This document shows positions 22,632 through 31,194 of a stretch of 64,000 nucleotides of DNA, piece after piece. The notes under the pieces are model-generated. The model worked only from the letters and a program-made list of their open reading frames with translations. It had not been told where the DNA came from and searched no databases. Both the position numbers and the translations under genes were made by a program. Numbering within the stretch: the stretch's first letter is position 1; each line of letters starts with the position of its first letter. The stretch is from assembly GCF_900143015.1 (NCBI RefSeq), contig NZ_FSRT01000002.1, forward strand, positions 682,001 through 746,000, read 5' to 3'. Origin of the DNA: Fibrobacter sp. UWB11 (GTDB lineage Bacteria; Fibrobacterota; Fibrobacteria; Fibrobacterales; Fibrobacteraceae).

Positions 22632-23021
22632 ATGGAAAAAGAACTTTTTGAAAAATTCAACAACGGCGAACTCAGACTCCCCTGCAATACGAAAGCATTC
22701 AAGGATATCGCTTGGAGCAAGCACCCAACTTTTGAAGGCGTAGAACTTAAGCATATCATTACATCGAAAGAAACTGGCGGCACATTCAGCTATCACCTCG
22801 TACGCATTGCACCGAATAAAAGCATCAAGAATCACATTCACGAAACGCAACTCGAAACTCACGAAATCATCGCGGGGAGCGGCGTGTGCATAAATGACGG
22901 CATCAAACTCCATTACGTCCCAGGCGTGATTTCGATTATGCCAGCGAAAGTTCCGCACGAAGTAAATGCAGGCGACGAAGGACTTTATTTGTTCGCGAAG
23001 TTCATTCCCGCGCTATGTTAA
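22632..23021 (+). CDS. Cupin-domain protein
   Basis: This 129-aa single-domain beta-barrel protein has a cupin core: NHIHETQLETHEIIAGSGVC (histidines and glutamate as likely metal ligands), then VPGVISIMPAKVPHEV with the second-motif histidine. An AAAGGA box precedes the ATG. Cupins of this kind act as isomerases, dioxygenases or sugar-binding sensors, and the sequence does not decide which. It converges on the AraC-type regulator whose own N-terminus is also a cupin. Confidence 0.75.
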   Translation: MEKELFEKFNNGELRLPCNTKAFKDIAWSKHPTFEGVELKHIITSKETGGTFSYHLVRIAPNKSIKNHIHETQLETHEIIAGSGVCINDGIKLHYVPGVISIMPAKVPHEVNAGDEGLYLFAKFIPALC

Positions 23022-23025
23022 AGAT

Positions 23026-23056
23026 GGCGCCCCGGAACAAGTCCGGGGGTGACAAA
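23026..23056 (+). repeat. Dispersed hairpin element (copy C)
   Basis: CCCCGGA and TCCGGGG pair around ACAAG, followed by GTGACAAA. It lies between the convergent cupin and AraC-type genes and is very similar to copies B and D. It may also act as a weak bidirectional transcription barrier. Confidence 0.6.
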
Positions 23057-23073
23057 GAGGCCGTCATGACGAT

Positions 23074-23775
23074 TTAGGCATTATTTGATGCAGGTTTCAC
23101 TGCCCGCTTATATTCTTTAGGCGAGAGCCCAACTAATTTTTTAAAGCAACGGTCCATGTGACTTTGGTCGTAAAATCCGGCATCGTAAGTCACTTCGGAC
23201 GCGCTTCTTTCGGCAAGCAGTTTTTGCGCCTTGCGAACTTTGCATTGCATCTGGAACTGGTGCGGCGTAAGCCCGAATGCTTTCTTGAATTCACGAATCA
23301 TGTGGAACGGGCTGATGCAAGAATCATGCGCCATCTGTTCAATCAAATAGACATTCTCGGGCTTTTCGAGAATACTTTTTCGCAACTCATTCAAGCGAGC
23401 AACAGCATTTTCATAATCGACCGCGCATTCCGATTCATCGACTTTTATGCACATCACCACCATCGAATAGCTTTGCCCATCGATTGCCTTAATTTCGTGC
23501 AAAACATCTGGCGGAATCTGGAACTTATCGCCGGCACTGTAAATTTCCGCAACCCCGTTCATCACCAAGCAAACCGATCCTTCTTCGATGTAGCCAACCG
23601 TCAAATGATCCGTATGCGTATGCGACAGATACGACTTGGTCCAATCCTTGTAACGGACACATTCAATTTCATCATTCTTTTTGCTGTACGTAATCTCAGA
23701 CATACCGCGCAAATTATAGAAAATGCTCGCTTTCGCGAGCATAATACTTTTTATCCGTCTTAATTTATCTTTCAT
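23074..23775 (-). CDS. AraC-family transcriptional regulator
   Basis: This 233-aa protein has an N-terminal cupin ligand-binding domain (SHTHTDHLTVGYIEEGSVCL and DKFQIPPDVLHEI) and a C-terminal double helix-turn-helix. The first HTH lies around CISPFHMIREFKKAFGLTPH and the second around VTYDAGFYDQSHMDRCFKKL, ending GLSPKEYKRAV. It starts 24 bases after the VWA lipoprotein gene ends, with an AAGGAGGTGG sequence overlapping that stop, so both are probably one operon. A start at the internal Met (SEITYSK) is possible. Confidence 0.85.
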   Translation of the reverse strand: MKDKLRRIKSIMLAKASIFYNLRGMSEITYSKKNDEIECVRYKDWTKSYLSHTHTDHLTVGYIEEGSVCLVMNGVAEIYSAGDKFQIPPDVLHEIKAIDGQSYSMVVMCIKVDESECAVDYENAVARLNELRKSILEKPENVYLIEQMAHDSCISPFHMIREFKKAFGLTPHQFQMQCKVRKAQKLLAERSASEVTYDAGFYDQSHMDRCFKKLVGLSPKEYKRAVKPASNNA

Positions 23776-23799
23776 ATATATCGTTCGTTAACCACCTCC

Positions 23800-25491
23800 T
23801 TATTTTACATATTTCTTGATAAGCCTAATCATGATATCCGTAAGGCTTTCCACATTGTAATTACCTACAGACGCCTTGATGTGGGAATTGCCGATACCAC
23901 TGTCATCCGTGAGGAACACATAGGAGCCGCCCGTCGCAACATCAAAGAATCTCAGCATAAATTCCGTATCCTTATCCACACCGCTTGCAGCTACCGGAAT
24001 CAACTTGATGCCATGTTTTGCATAGAGCATAATAGATTCCTGAAGGCTTTCAATGACACCCGTCTCATGGTGCGCAGGCGCATCGAGAATAAGGAATGCA
24101 ATACGTGCGCGAGCCGATCTATTCCAAGAAAGATCCTGCAACGAGGCTTCAAGCGCAGAATGAACAGCTTCGGGATAATCACCACCGCCAGAAGCACTCT
24201 GCTCAGAAACAAAATCCTGTGTTTCAGAAGCATCATCAGTGAAGTCGCTAGCACGTGTCAGATAAGCATCACCTTCATCACGGTAAAACAGAGCTGCCGT
24301 GCGCAAAGCCACCTTACTTTCCGAACTTGCATGGTCAATAATGTAACTGAGATCGGACTTGAGGAATTTAATTTCATCGCTCATCGAACCCGTCGCATCT
24401 ACGATGAATGCAACATCGGCTTTGGCTTTCGGATGTCTGATTTCATCATCGACAACAACGTTTACATTTAATTTTTTATCATCCATGGTAGTGAGCTTAA
24501 TCGATTCCTTGACCCAATCACCATCGACTTTCAGCGAATAATCCTTGGCTTTAAGCTTTTTGGAGCTATCCTTGAACAAATTAATCCAGCAATATGCATA
24601 CCCGGCATTATCCGTCTTGGTTGTAAACTCTATAGCATTACTGTTAAATAGTTCCACATCGACATTTGCGATACCGACTCTGTTACCATCAACCACTTTT
24701 ACCACTACGAGGTTTTTCGGGAAAAAATCCCAGTAATCGGTTTTTCCACTGAAATCATCATCATCGAGAAGATTTGTCCAAAATTTCCAATTGTCCAAAT
24801 CATTCCATTCGCCAGCCGTGAGAAGTCCCGCCCTTCGACTTTCATTCCTGCCGCTGCGCCTTCTTCTATAAGTCGGCTCATCGTCACGTTCAACGACTCG
24901 TTCATGGCGTTCAGAGACTCGGACCTTGCTTTTTCTTGAAGACGGTTCATCACGAGAAACCGACATATCATAAGATTTTAACGATCTTCCAGTTTTCGCT
25001 TTAGAAGTTTTTATACCTGAAGCGCTCCCTCCAAGCAGTCCCGCTAAACCATCGCCAATACCGCCTGAACCAGCAGCAACATAACCTTCGTTAAAACCGC
25101 CAGATCCACGTCTTCCGCCAAGCACTGTTTTTCCCGATGTAGAAAGACCGCTTACGCTTTTCATTACTTTATCTATATCTTTTGCAAATTTAGCTTCTCC
25201 AGAAACAGGTCTTGAAGCCATCAATTTTAGCACACCGCGATCGACAGGCGCCGCCTTTGGCATCCCTTTAGAGCCATGTTCCTCCGCTCGTTCCAACCTT
25301 GGGCCGTCATCTTTGACAGTGTACACAGTTGCAACTTCCACGCGTCCGTCATCGGACTCATCGACACTGGTGGCTTTATTGTCAGTTGTTTTTTCATGAT
25401 CGCTACCACCGCAGAAAAATACACACAGCAATGTGCCAGTTACCGCAATCACAGCAATCAGAGCGAACAGTTTGTATTTCATGTTTTTCAT
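23800..25491 (-). CDS. von Willebrand factor A domain lipoprotein
   Basis: This 563-aa protein has a lipoprotein-type signal (hydrophobic stretch then FFCGGSD, Cys near residue 27). A Gly/Ser-rich linker follows (SGGIGDGLAGLLGG), then an Arg/Ser-rich charged region. Residues 265-340 form a carboxypeptidase-regulatory-like beta domain (VGIANVDVELFNSNAIEF). The VWA domain begins at ADVAFIVDATGSMSDEIKFL with the DxTGS metal-binding MIDAS motif. AAGGAGG precedes the ATG. VWA domains bind proteins or matrix through a metal ion, so a surface adhesion or assembly role is plausible. The Gly-rich linker resembles those of TonB-like envelope proteins. Confidence 0.8.
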   Translation of the reverse strand: MKNMKYKLFALIAVIAVTGTLLCVFFCGGSDHEKTTDNKATSVDESDDGRVEVATVYTVKDDGPRLERAEEHGSKGMPKAAPVDRGVLKLMASRPVSGEAKFAKDIDKVMKSVSGLSTSGKTVLGGRRGSGGFNEGYVAAGSGGIGDGLAGLLGGSASGIKTSKAKTGRSLKSYDMSVSRDEPSSRKSKVRVSERHERVVERDDEPTYRRRRSGRNESRRAGLLTAGEWNDLDNWKFWTNLLDDDDFSGKTDYWDFFPKNLVVVKVVDGNRVGIANVDVELFNSNAIEFTTKTDNAGYAYCWINLFKDSSKKLKAKDYSLKVDGDWVKESIKLTTMDDKKLNVNVVVDDEIRHPKAKADVAFIVDATGSMSDEIKFLKSDLSYIIDHASSESKVALRTAALFYRDEGDAYLTRASDFTDDASETQDFVSEQSASGGGDYPEAVHSALEASLQDLSWNRSARARIAFLILDAPAHHETGVIESLQESIMLYAKHGIKLIPVAASGVDKDTEFMLRFFDVATGGSYVFLTDDSGIGNSHIKASVGNYNVESLTDIMIRLIKKYVK

Positions 25492-25528
25492 GATGTCCTC
25501 CTTGTTTTTTCTTTCAAACTAGCACATT

Positions 25529-25594
25529 CGATTTTGCGAAACCAACGATTTTGCAAAGAAGGCAGATAAATGATTTTTACAATTTTCATTGTAA
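25529..25594. promoter_or_regulatory. Candidate operator region between the VWA lipoprotein and the SGNH gene
   Basis: Two direct repeats CGATTTTGCRAA begin at 25529 and 25546 (17-base period), on one face 38-60 bases upstream of the VWA gene start. At 25577-25594 a perfect inverted repeat TTACAAT-TTTC-ATTGTAA follows. The region separates divergent genes, and an AraC-type regulator lies in the minus-strand operon, so autoregulation is a reasonable guess. Confidence 0.35.
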
Positions 25595-25699
25595 TTTTTT
25601 TGTCATTTAATTACACAATTCCTTTACACAAACAACCCCCTAGCAAAGTGTCTCCAAATTATCTATTTTTGCTCGTTGTCCATTTTTCGCGGAGCCTAT

Positions 25700-26866
25700 A
25701 TGCCAGAAAAATTTTCGAAATGGGTTGCCTGCTGGGGTAATGCCACATCCATCACAGACCGCAAAGAAGCTACATACGCCAAGGATTTAACTCTCCGCTA
25801 TCCGATTCGCGCCTGCTTTTCGGGGAGCAAATTGCGGTTCCATTTTTCGAATCTCACCGGCACTGAGCCCGTAACCATCAGCGAAGCGTACATCGCAAAA
25901 TCTGCGCAATCCCAAACGGCAAACGCGCAGTCTTACATTCCAACTGCTATCACTTTTGGCGGCAAGAATTCTGCAAGCATCCCTGCAGGTGAAGAAATCT
26001 TGAGCGACGAAATTCCGTTTGACGTAACCGCAGGTGAGACATTCGATGTAAGCCTCTACTTTGCAGATTTCACACAAATGAACGCAGGTACAGCCATCAC
26101 AGGGCCGCTTTCGGGCGGCAAGTATAGCTACGGCAATTTTGCAAAAAGCGAAACGCTTCCCGACGACCTCACACGTAAAACCAACTGGATTTATTTCCTC
26201 AATACCATCGACATTTTCACCGAAGAAAAGAACTTCGCACTTGTCTGCTTTGGCGATTCTATCACGGCACAGGACTGGCCCGATTACCTTGCACTCCGTT
26301 GCGCTCGCGAAGGTTTCAACAACGTATCCATCATCCGTCGCGCAGTCAGTGGCACACGCATCTTGCGCGAATACAGTTGCATCACCTACGCTGCATACGG
26401 CCTTAAAGGCGCGACGCGCTTCCCGATTGAAATGAACGTTGCAGGAGCCCGCACCGTCATCGTGCAGCATGGCATTAACGACATCATCCACCCCGTCGGT
26501 GTCGAAGTCAACAAGTTCCGCCCCTGGAGCGACATGCCTACAGCAGACGACCTCATCAACGGCGTCCGCTCACTTTACATCACGCATGCACGCAAGCTTG
26601 GTCTCAAGATTTACAGCGGCACGCTACTGCCGATTTACGGTTGGCGCACCTACAACGAAAAACGTGACATCATCCGCACCGCATTTAATGAATGGTTGAG
26701 AACCGCACCGGATTTTGACGGCTGCGTAGACTTCGACAAGGCTGTCCGCGGGCACGACGATCCGAAGGCTTTTGCGGCAGGCTTCGACTCGGGCGACCAT
26801 CTGCACCCGAGTGCCAAGGCATACGAAGCTATGGCCGAATGTGTTCCCGAAGAATTGCTTAAATAA
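25700..26866 (+). CDS. SGNH/GDSL hydrolase (esterase-like, no signal peptide)
   Basis: This 388-aa protein has an N-terminal beta-rich domain (about 1-190) and a C-terminal SGNH domain: block I CFGDSITAQDWPDY with the nucleophile Ser, block III VIVQHGINDII, and block V GDHLHPSAKAYE with the catalytic Asp and His. The layout resembles bacterial esterases that deacetylate sugars or glycans. No export signal is seen, so it probably acts on imported material in the cytoplasm. The ATG with GGAG five bases upstream is chosen over a TTG 24 bases earlier. Confidence 0.85.
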   Translation: MPEKFSKWVACWGNATSITDRKEATYAKDLTLRYPIRACFSGSKLRFHFSNLTGTEPVTISEAYIAKSAQSQTANAQSYIPTAITFGGKNSASIPAGEEILSDEIPFDVTAGETFDVSLYFADFTQMNAGTAITGPLSGGKYSYGNFAKSETLPDDLTRKTNWIYFLNTIDIFTEEKNFALVCFGDSITAQDWPDYLALRCAREGFNNVSIIRRAVSGTRILREYSCITYAAYGLKGATRFPIEMNVAGARTVIVQHGINDIIHPVGVEVNKFRPWSDMPTADDLINGVRSLYITHARKLGLKIYSGTLLPIYGWRTYNEKRDIIRTAFNEWLRTAPDFDGCVDFDKAVRGHDDPKAFAAGFDSGDHLHPSAKAYEAMAECVPEELLK

Positions 26867-26905
26867 TTTTCGCCAATCGAGACATTAAATATTTATTTTA
26901 AGTCT

Positions 26906-27925
26906 ATGAGCTTGAAAGATTCCATTAAGCAACTTCAGAAACGGGAGCATATCACGCAAGACGAAATCATGCGTCGTCTTGGTTGTACCCGTAGTAGCAT
27001 TATGGAAGGCAATTCTGCCGAAGTGGCAGCAACATTCGATTACGCATTCGGAAAAAATTCTATTCACGATTCCCACAACGATGACAAACTTCGCAAAGGC
27101 TCTCGTGAATCCAGGGAACTCGAAAAACTTCTCCCGTGGGCCCGCAAGTTCCCTATCCGCACTTTGCAAAGCATGGGGCTCATTCCCACGAACGTCAAGG
27201 ACACCGACCTTGTACGCGCCATTTTCCGCTTTATGCAAATCGGAAGCATTGCAGGTTTCAAAAACTATTACAGCACCACGTTGCAATCCATGAACCCGCA
27301 AACGTACGCCGCCTGGATACGCCTTGGCGAATTGCGCATCGAGCGTTCAACAACTGAATACACTCCAGACTACGAAGCAATTCTTTCAAACTTGAAATTT
27401 TTGCGTACAAACGTTTATCTTTATGGTCAAAAACTACGCAACATCGCCCGTGAAGCACTGAACAATTGCGGAATCGAAATTATCGAAGTAGATCCGTTCC
27501 TCACGGCACCCACTCCGACATGCGCCTTTTACTGGAGAGGCTATCGTCCTGTCATTCAATTTCCGACAACTAAAATGGACGACGCCAAGTTCCTTGAAGC
27601 ATTGTTCCATGCAGTAGCACATGTACTTTATCACCCCTTGCGTACCTCTTGCTTGCAACTGGGTAATCAAATGAACGCGCAGTGCACCCCTGCTACCGCC
27701 AAGAACATCCAAGAAATCGAAGCTGAAACATTTGCACAAAACATAATGCTTTCCGAAGCCGAAGAATGTGAACTCATCTGTTGCGGTCGCTTTAATGAAC
27801 GCCGTTGCATCCAGCATTTTTCAGGGCTGTTCCATGTGCGCCCAGGAATTCTCGTTGAGCGCTTACAGCAACAAGGCAAAATCAAGCGCAACTCATTGCT
27901 GAACGATTTCAAAATCGCAGTATAA
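26906..27925 (+). CDS. XRE-like plus ImmA/IrrE-like (DUF955-type) regulator with degenerate metal motif
   Basis: This 339-aa protein starts with a small HTH-like segment (ITQDEIMRRLGCTRSSIMEG). The C-terminal half looks like the ImmA/IrrE peptidase-like domain fused to HigA-type regulators: FPTTKMDDAKFLEALFHAVA then HVLYHP, followed by IEAETFAQNIMLSEAEECE and a closing helix pair (FHVRPGILVERLQQQGKI). The expected HExxH is HAVAH, which keeps both histidines but lacks the catalytic Glu. No toxin gene is adjacent. It is probably a regulatory protein rather than an active protease. The family call rests on motif order. Confidence 0.65.
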   Translation: MSLKDSIKQLQKREHITQDEIMRRLGCTRSSIMEGNSAEVAATFDYAFGKNSIHDSHNDDKLRKGSRESRELEKLLPWARKFPIRTLQSMGLIPTNVKDTDLVRAIFRFMQIGSIAGFKNYYSTTLQSMNPQTYAAWIRLGELRIERSTTEYTPDYEAILSNLKFLRTNVYLYGQKLRNIAREALNNCGIEIIEVDPFLTAPTPTCAFYWRGYRPVIQFPTTKMDDAKFLEALFHAVAHVLYHPLRTSCLQLGNQMNAQCTPATAKNIQEIEAETFAQNIMLSEAEECELICCGRFNERRCIQHFSGLFHVRPGILVERLQQQGKIKRNSLLNDFKIAV

Positions 27926-27931
27926 AGGAGA

Positions 27932-27955
27932 AGCCCGCTCGGAGGCGGGCTTTAT
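27932..27955 (+). terminator. Hairpin terminator after the XRE/ImmA-like gene
   Basis: AGCCCGC and GCGGGCT pair around TCGGAG, followed by TTTAT. The stem is strong and the T-run is short. It lies just after the stop codon at 27925. Confidence 0.65.
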
Positions 27956-28005
27956 AACATCAAATCGCTCGCGTCTTTTGAAACGCTCGCGACACCTTTT
28001 ACAAA

Positions 28006-28575
28006 TTAGTAGTTCACAGCGAAGAAGAGGTTCCAGCTCTTGAAGCCCTTGGTAAAGTCAACCTTCGTAGCAAGGATGTTGAAACCAAAACCGGCTTCGA
28101 GCTGAACGGCAGAATTGTGGAAGAAGTTCAAACCGACTTCACCTCCCAAGCACATACCGAAAGCACCAATCCAGTCGTCAAAGAAGGCGTCAACTTGGAA
28201 ACCAAGACCAATACCGGCGCCGACAAACGGACTTACGATTTCATCAAGCGGAGAAAAACGACCACCGATAAGCATATTGCCTTCAAGTTCCCAGTCCGTG
28301 CCAAATTCGGCATGCCAGTTCGAAATCGCCGTAATAGCGCCGTGGGTCGTCATTTCCCAAATGTGACCGTAGCGGATAAGCGGGAATGCCGTGACGTGAT
28401 CCTTTTCAGGATTCTTCACGTCATCCTTATAGTTACTCCAGAAAGAAAGGCCAAAACCAGCCGTCTGGAAACTATAAACCGGACGTTGGAGTTTTTTCTC
28501 CGGTTCAATAGTGTCGTAGTTCTGAGCAAATGCCGCAAGGGCGAGGAAAGTAATGAGTAAAAGAATCTTTTTCAT
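28006..28575 (-). CDS. Small outer membrane beta-barrel protein
   Basis: This 189-aa protein has a clear signal peptide (MKKILLLITFLALAAFA, cleavage near residue 17-18). The remainder shows alternating hydrophobic strands such as VSPFVGAGIGLGFQVDAFF and VQLEAGFGFNILATKVDF, and ends in aromatic FFAVNY, as expected for a C-terminal beta-signal. This fits a porin-like barrel of about eight strands. I do not recognise a specific family and function is unknown. It is divergently oriented to murJ. Confidence 0.7.
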   Translation of the reverse strand: MKKILLLITFLALAAFAQNYDTIEPEKKLQRPVYSFQTAGFGLSFWSNYKDDVKNPEKDHVTAFPLIRYGHIWEMTTHGAITAISNWHAEFGTDWELEGNMLIGGRFSPLDEIVSPFVGAGIGLGFQVDAFFDDWIGAFGMCLGGEVGLNFFHNSAVQLEAGFGFNILATKVDFTKGFKSWNLFFAVNY

Positions 28576-28647
28576 ATTTAGAAATATACAAAAAGATTAC
28601 ACAACTGGAGCAAAGAACTTTCAACCATTCTATATTTTACAGCACTC

Positions 28648-30240
28648 ATGAATAAAGCCGCTATAATTGTTGCCGTTTCTATGCTTCTGAGCCGCGTGCT
28701 CGGGATTTTCCGTGAAATGCTACTTGCCCACGCCGCTGGCGTGTCGCTCGAAAAAAACGCTCTCGACCTCGCGTTCATGATTCCAGACATCCTGAACCAC
28801 GTCGTAAGTACCGGTTTTTTGTCGATTATCTTCATTCCGATTTTCACGGGCTATAAAGTCGCAGGTGACGAAAAGGCCGGCTGGAAGTTCTTCAGCAACG
28901 TGCTCAACACGTTTGGGCTTGCGCTTTTGATTCTCGTGATTCCGGCGTTCATCTGGATGAAGGAACTCATCGCGCTCTTGACCGTCGATGGCGTGACGCC
29001 TGAGCTCTTGGAACGCGCAACTTACTATGGACGCATTATTCTTCCGGGGCAAATTTTCATTTTTGTCGGTAGCATTCTCGTCGCAGTACAGCACACTCGC
29101 AAGCAGTTCCTGATTCCCTCGCTCACGGGCCTCATCTACAACATCGCCATTGTGGGCGGCGGTGCCGCAGGCCTCGCACTCAGTAAATACACCGGCAACG
29201 ATTACGGTCTCTCCGGATTCGCCTGGGGCGTTCCGGTCGGCGCATTCATTGGATTTTTCGCCCTCCAGATTTTTGGCGCCAAGCGCGGCGGCGTCCATTA
29301 CGAACTGATTTGCGAACCCAAACACCCCGACATTATCCGTTACTTCAAGATGATGCTCCCGATGTCTCTTGGCGTGGGCTCCATGTTCGGCCTTGAATTT
29401 ATCATCCGTAGCTTCGGTGCAAACTTTGGCACGAGCGGCATTTCGAGCCTCAACTACGCTTACCGCGTCATGTACACGCTCGTTGCAGTATTCGGATTCT
29501 CGGTCAGCGTCACGAGCTACCCCGACATGGCGCGTCTCGTCAAGGAAGGCGACTTCCCGCAGCTGAACCGTAAAATCTGGAAGAGCCTCTCGCGCATGTT
29601 CTGCATCTTGATTCCGGCTGTTGTCGCCGTGTGGGCATTGAGCTTCCCGGCAGTGCGCATTCTCTTTGAACGCGGCGCGTTCCACCGCGAAACAACCGAA
29701 GCGATTTCTGAAATTCTCCGTTGGTACTTGCCCGTGAGCCTTGGGCTTTGTTTGCAGGCCGTTCTCGTCCGCAGCTTCTACGCTTGCGAACGCATGTGGG
29801 TTCCGACACTTTTGAATACCGGTATCTTTGCAGCGACCATCCCCGCCTACATTTTGCTTGGCGCCCCCGAAGTGGGGCTCGGCATCAAGAGCGTTCCGAT
29901 TATCGGCGCTACAGGCGCCATCCTGCAAGTGATTTCGATGATTTTCATGTGGGCTAAGAAGAACGGCACCGACGGCATGAAGGAAGCAATCTTCAACATG
30001 GCACGCGCCCTCGTCGCTTTCGGCATCATGATTGCAGCCGCCATCGGTCTCGATCACATCTCTGGAGATTTTGTCCGCAATGCGGGTTTTGTAACGCTCG
30101 TCGTTTACGCCTGCGCCGCTGGAATCGCGCTGTTTACGCTTACGCTCATTGTCCAGCGTTACCTCGGCAGTAAAGACGCCAAGGATATTTTGAACGAACT
30201 TTTAGGAAAGGTTCTTCGCAAGCTGCATTTGGCTCATTAA
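28648..30240 (+). CDS. murJ: Lipid II flippase MurJ (MviN)
   Basis: This 530-aa inner membrane protein moves the peptidoglycan precursor lipid II to the periplasm. The start AAIIVAVSMLLSRVLGIFRE is the family hallmark, followed by membrane segments over the whole length (13-14 predicted by eye). Typical segments include RTRKQFLIPS-like HTRKQFLIPSLTGLIYNIAI, GAFHRETTEAISEILRWYLP, and RSFYACERMWVPTLLNTGIF. No membrane segment is missing and the length fits. Confidence 0.96.
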   Translation: MNKAAIIVAVSMLLSRVLGIFREMLLAHAAGVSLEKNALDLAFMIPDILNHVVSTGFLSIIFIPIFTGYKVAGDEKAGWKFFSNVLNTFGLALLILVIPAFIWMKELIALLTVDGVTPELLERATYYGRIILPGQIFIFVGSILVAVQHTRKQFLIPSLTGLIYNIAIVGGGAAGLALSKYTGNDYGLSGFAWGVPVGAFIGFFALQIFGAKRGGVHYELICEPKHPDIIRYFKMMLPMSLGVGSMFGLEFIIRSFGANFGTSGISSLNYAYRVMYTLVAVFGFSVSVTSYPDMARLVKEGDFPQLNRKIWKSLSRMFCILIPAVVAVWALSFPAVRILFERGAFHRETTEAISEILRWYLPVSLGLCLQAVLVRSFYACERMWVPTLLNTGIFAATIPAYILLGAPEVGLGIKSVPIIGATGAILQVISMIFMWAKKNGTDGMKEAIFNMARALVAFGIMIAAAIGLDHISGDFVRNAGFVTLVVYACAAGIALFTLTLIVQRYLGSKDAKDILNELLGKVLRKLHLAH

Positions 30241-30276
30241 CTCGCGCATTAAGATCATTCTTGTCAAGCCCGCCGA

Positions 30277-30650
30277 CTACAACCGACCATGGTATTCATC
30301 ATCCCGCGTCGGCGGTAAAATTTCTTCTGGCAACGTCCCATAATCAGAGACGTTATCTTTTTCAAATCCGTTGATCATCCATTTGAAAAAGCCTACAGTT
30401 CCGCCGAGCACAGCCCCGGTTGCAAAACCAACGCCAGCAGCACTAAGCGCAACAAGTTTGAGAGGAAACAGGCGCAAATCCATTACATCTACAGCATGGA
30501 ACTTACCGCTACCATTCGTAGCCACGAACCACCCGGCAACGCCATAGTCGCAGCCGTATTTGCACCATAACGAATCATGGGATTTGGGTTCGTGCTCACA
30601 GAACAACCTACAAGGCTCAGCACAAGCAACATGCAAATGATTAGCTTCAT
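30277..30650 (-). pseudogene. Frameshifted copy of the neighbouring small lipoprotein
   Basis: From the ATG at 30648-30650 translation gives a lipoprotein start MKLIICMLLVLSLVGCSVST and NPNPMIRYGANTAATMALPG, nearly the same as the intact gene upstream, but it stops at 30489. The rest of the homology (VLGGTVGFFKWMINGFE and LPEEILPPTR) continues in another frame to 30277. The shift lies near 30528-30540. The gene begins 5 bases after the intact copy ends, showing a tandem duplication followed by decay, or a sequencing indel. Confidence 0.7.
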
Positions 30651-30655
30651 AAAAT

Positions 30656-31069
30656 TTATTTCGTCGGTGGTAAAATATCTTCCGGTAAATCGGAATATGC
30701 AGCATCATGGTCGTCTTCAAAACCGTTAATCATCCACTTGATAAATCCAACGGTTCCACCGATTAAACCACCAACAAGGCAACCTACACCTGCGACAGCA
30801 AGCGATACCCCAAACGCAGCAAAAAAGGCGTCATCGCGTTCTTTTTGTCTTTGTTTTTCACTATCGCTCATATAGCTTTTATCTTTATCATCTTCGTCTG
30901 CAGCGCCAGCCACCACAGCAACAACCGCAGCCCCAGCAAGCCCAGGCAACGCCATAGTCGCACCAGCATTAGCCCCATAACGAATCATGGGGTTCGGGTT
31001 CTTGCTGACGGCACAACCCACAAGGCTAAGTGCTAGCAACACACAAATAATCGGTTTCAAAAAGTTCAT
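30656..31069 (-). CDS. Small membrane-associated lipoprotein, unknown function
   Basis: This 137-aa protein has a lipobox (LALSLVGC, Cys at about 17), then an Ala/Gly/Val-rich segment that could span or bury in a membrane (LPGLAGAAVVAVVAGAA). A charged middle (SDSEKQRQKERDD) is followed by a second glycine-rich hydrophobic stretch (GVGCLVGGLIGGTVGF) and a C-terminal LPEDILPPTK. The ATG is chosen for the lipoprotein signal; an upstream in-frame extension lacks one. The damaged duplicate lies directly downstream. Family is not recognised. Confidence 0.7.
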   Translation of the reverse strand: MNFLKPIICVLLALSLVGCAVSKNPNPMIRYGANAGATMALPGLAGAAVVAVVAGAADEDDKDKSYMSDSEKQRQKERDDAFFAAFGVSLAVAGVGCLVGGLIGGTVGFIKWMINGFEDDHDAAYSDLPEDILPPTK

Positions 31070-31157
31070 ACCCGTAATATAAAGCGACGGCTGCAATTCA
31101 CAAATAACGTCACTAAAAATTTTTGACAATGTAGCAAAAATTAACGATAAAACGCAA

Positions 31158-31186
31158 ACAAAAAAGCCCGGCGATTCCACCGAGCT
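31158..31186 (-). terminator. Terminator of the 31195-32625 SGNH gene
   Basis: On the minus strand AGCTCGG pairs with CCGGGCT (one G-T pair) around TGGAATCG and is followed by TTTTTTG. It starts nine bases after the SGNH hydrolase stop codon. Confidence 0.75.
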
Positions 31187-31194
31187 CCGTATAT

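Noticed and set aside
23026-23070. Terminator shared by the cupin and AraC-type genes
   Set aside because: The stem is good but no T-run follows on either strand; it matches the dispersed element instead.
27963-27998. CGCTCGCG copies as a hairpin terminator
   Set aside because: The two copies are direct repeats and do not pair, and no T-run follows.
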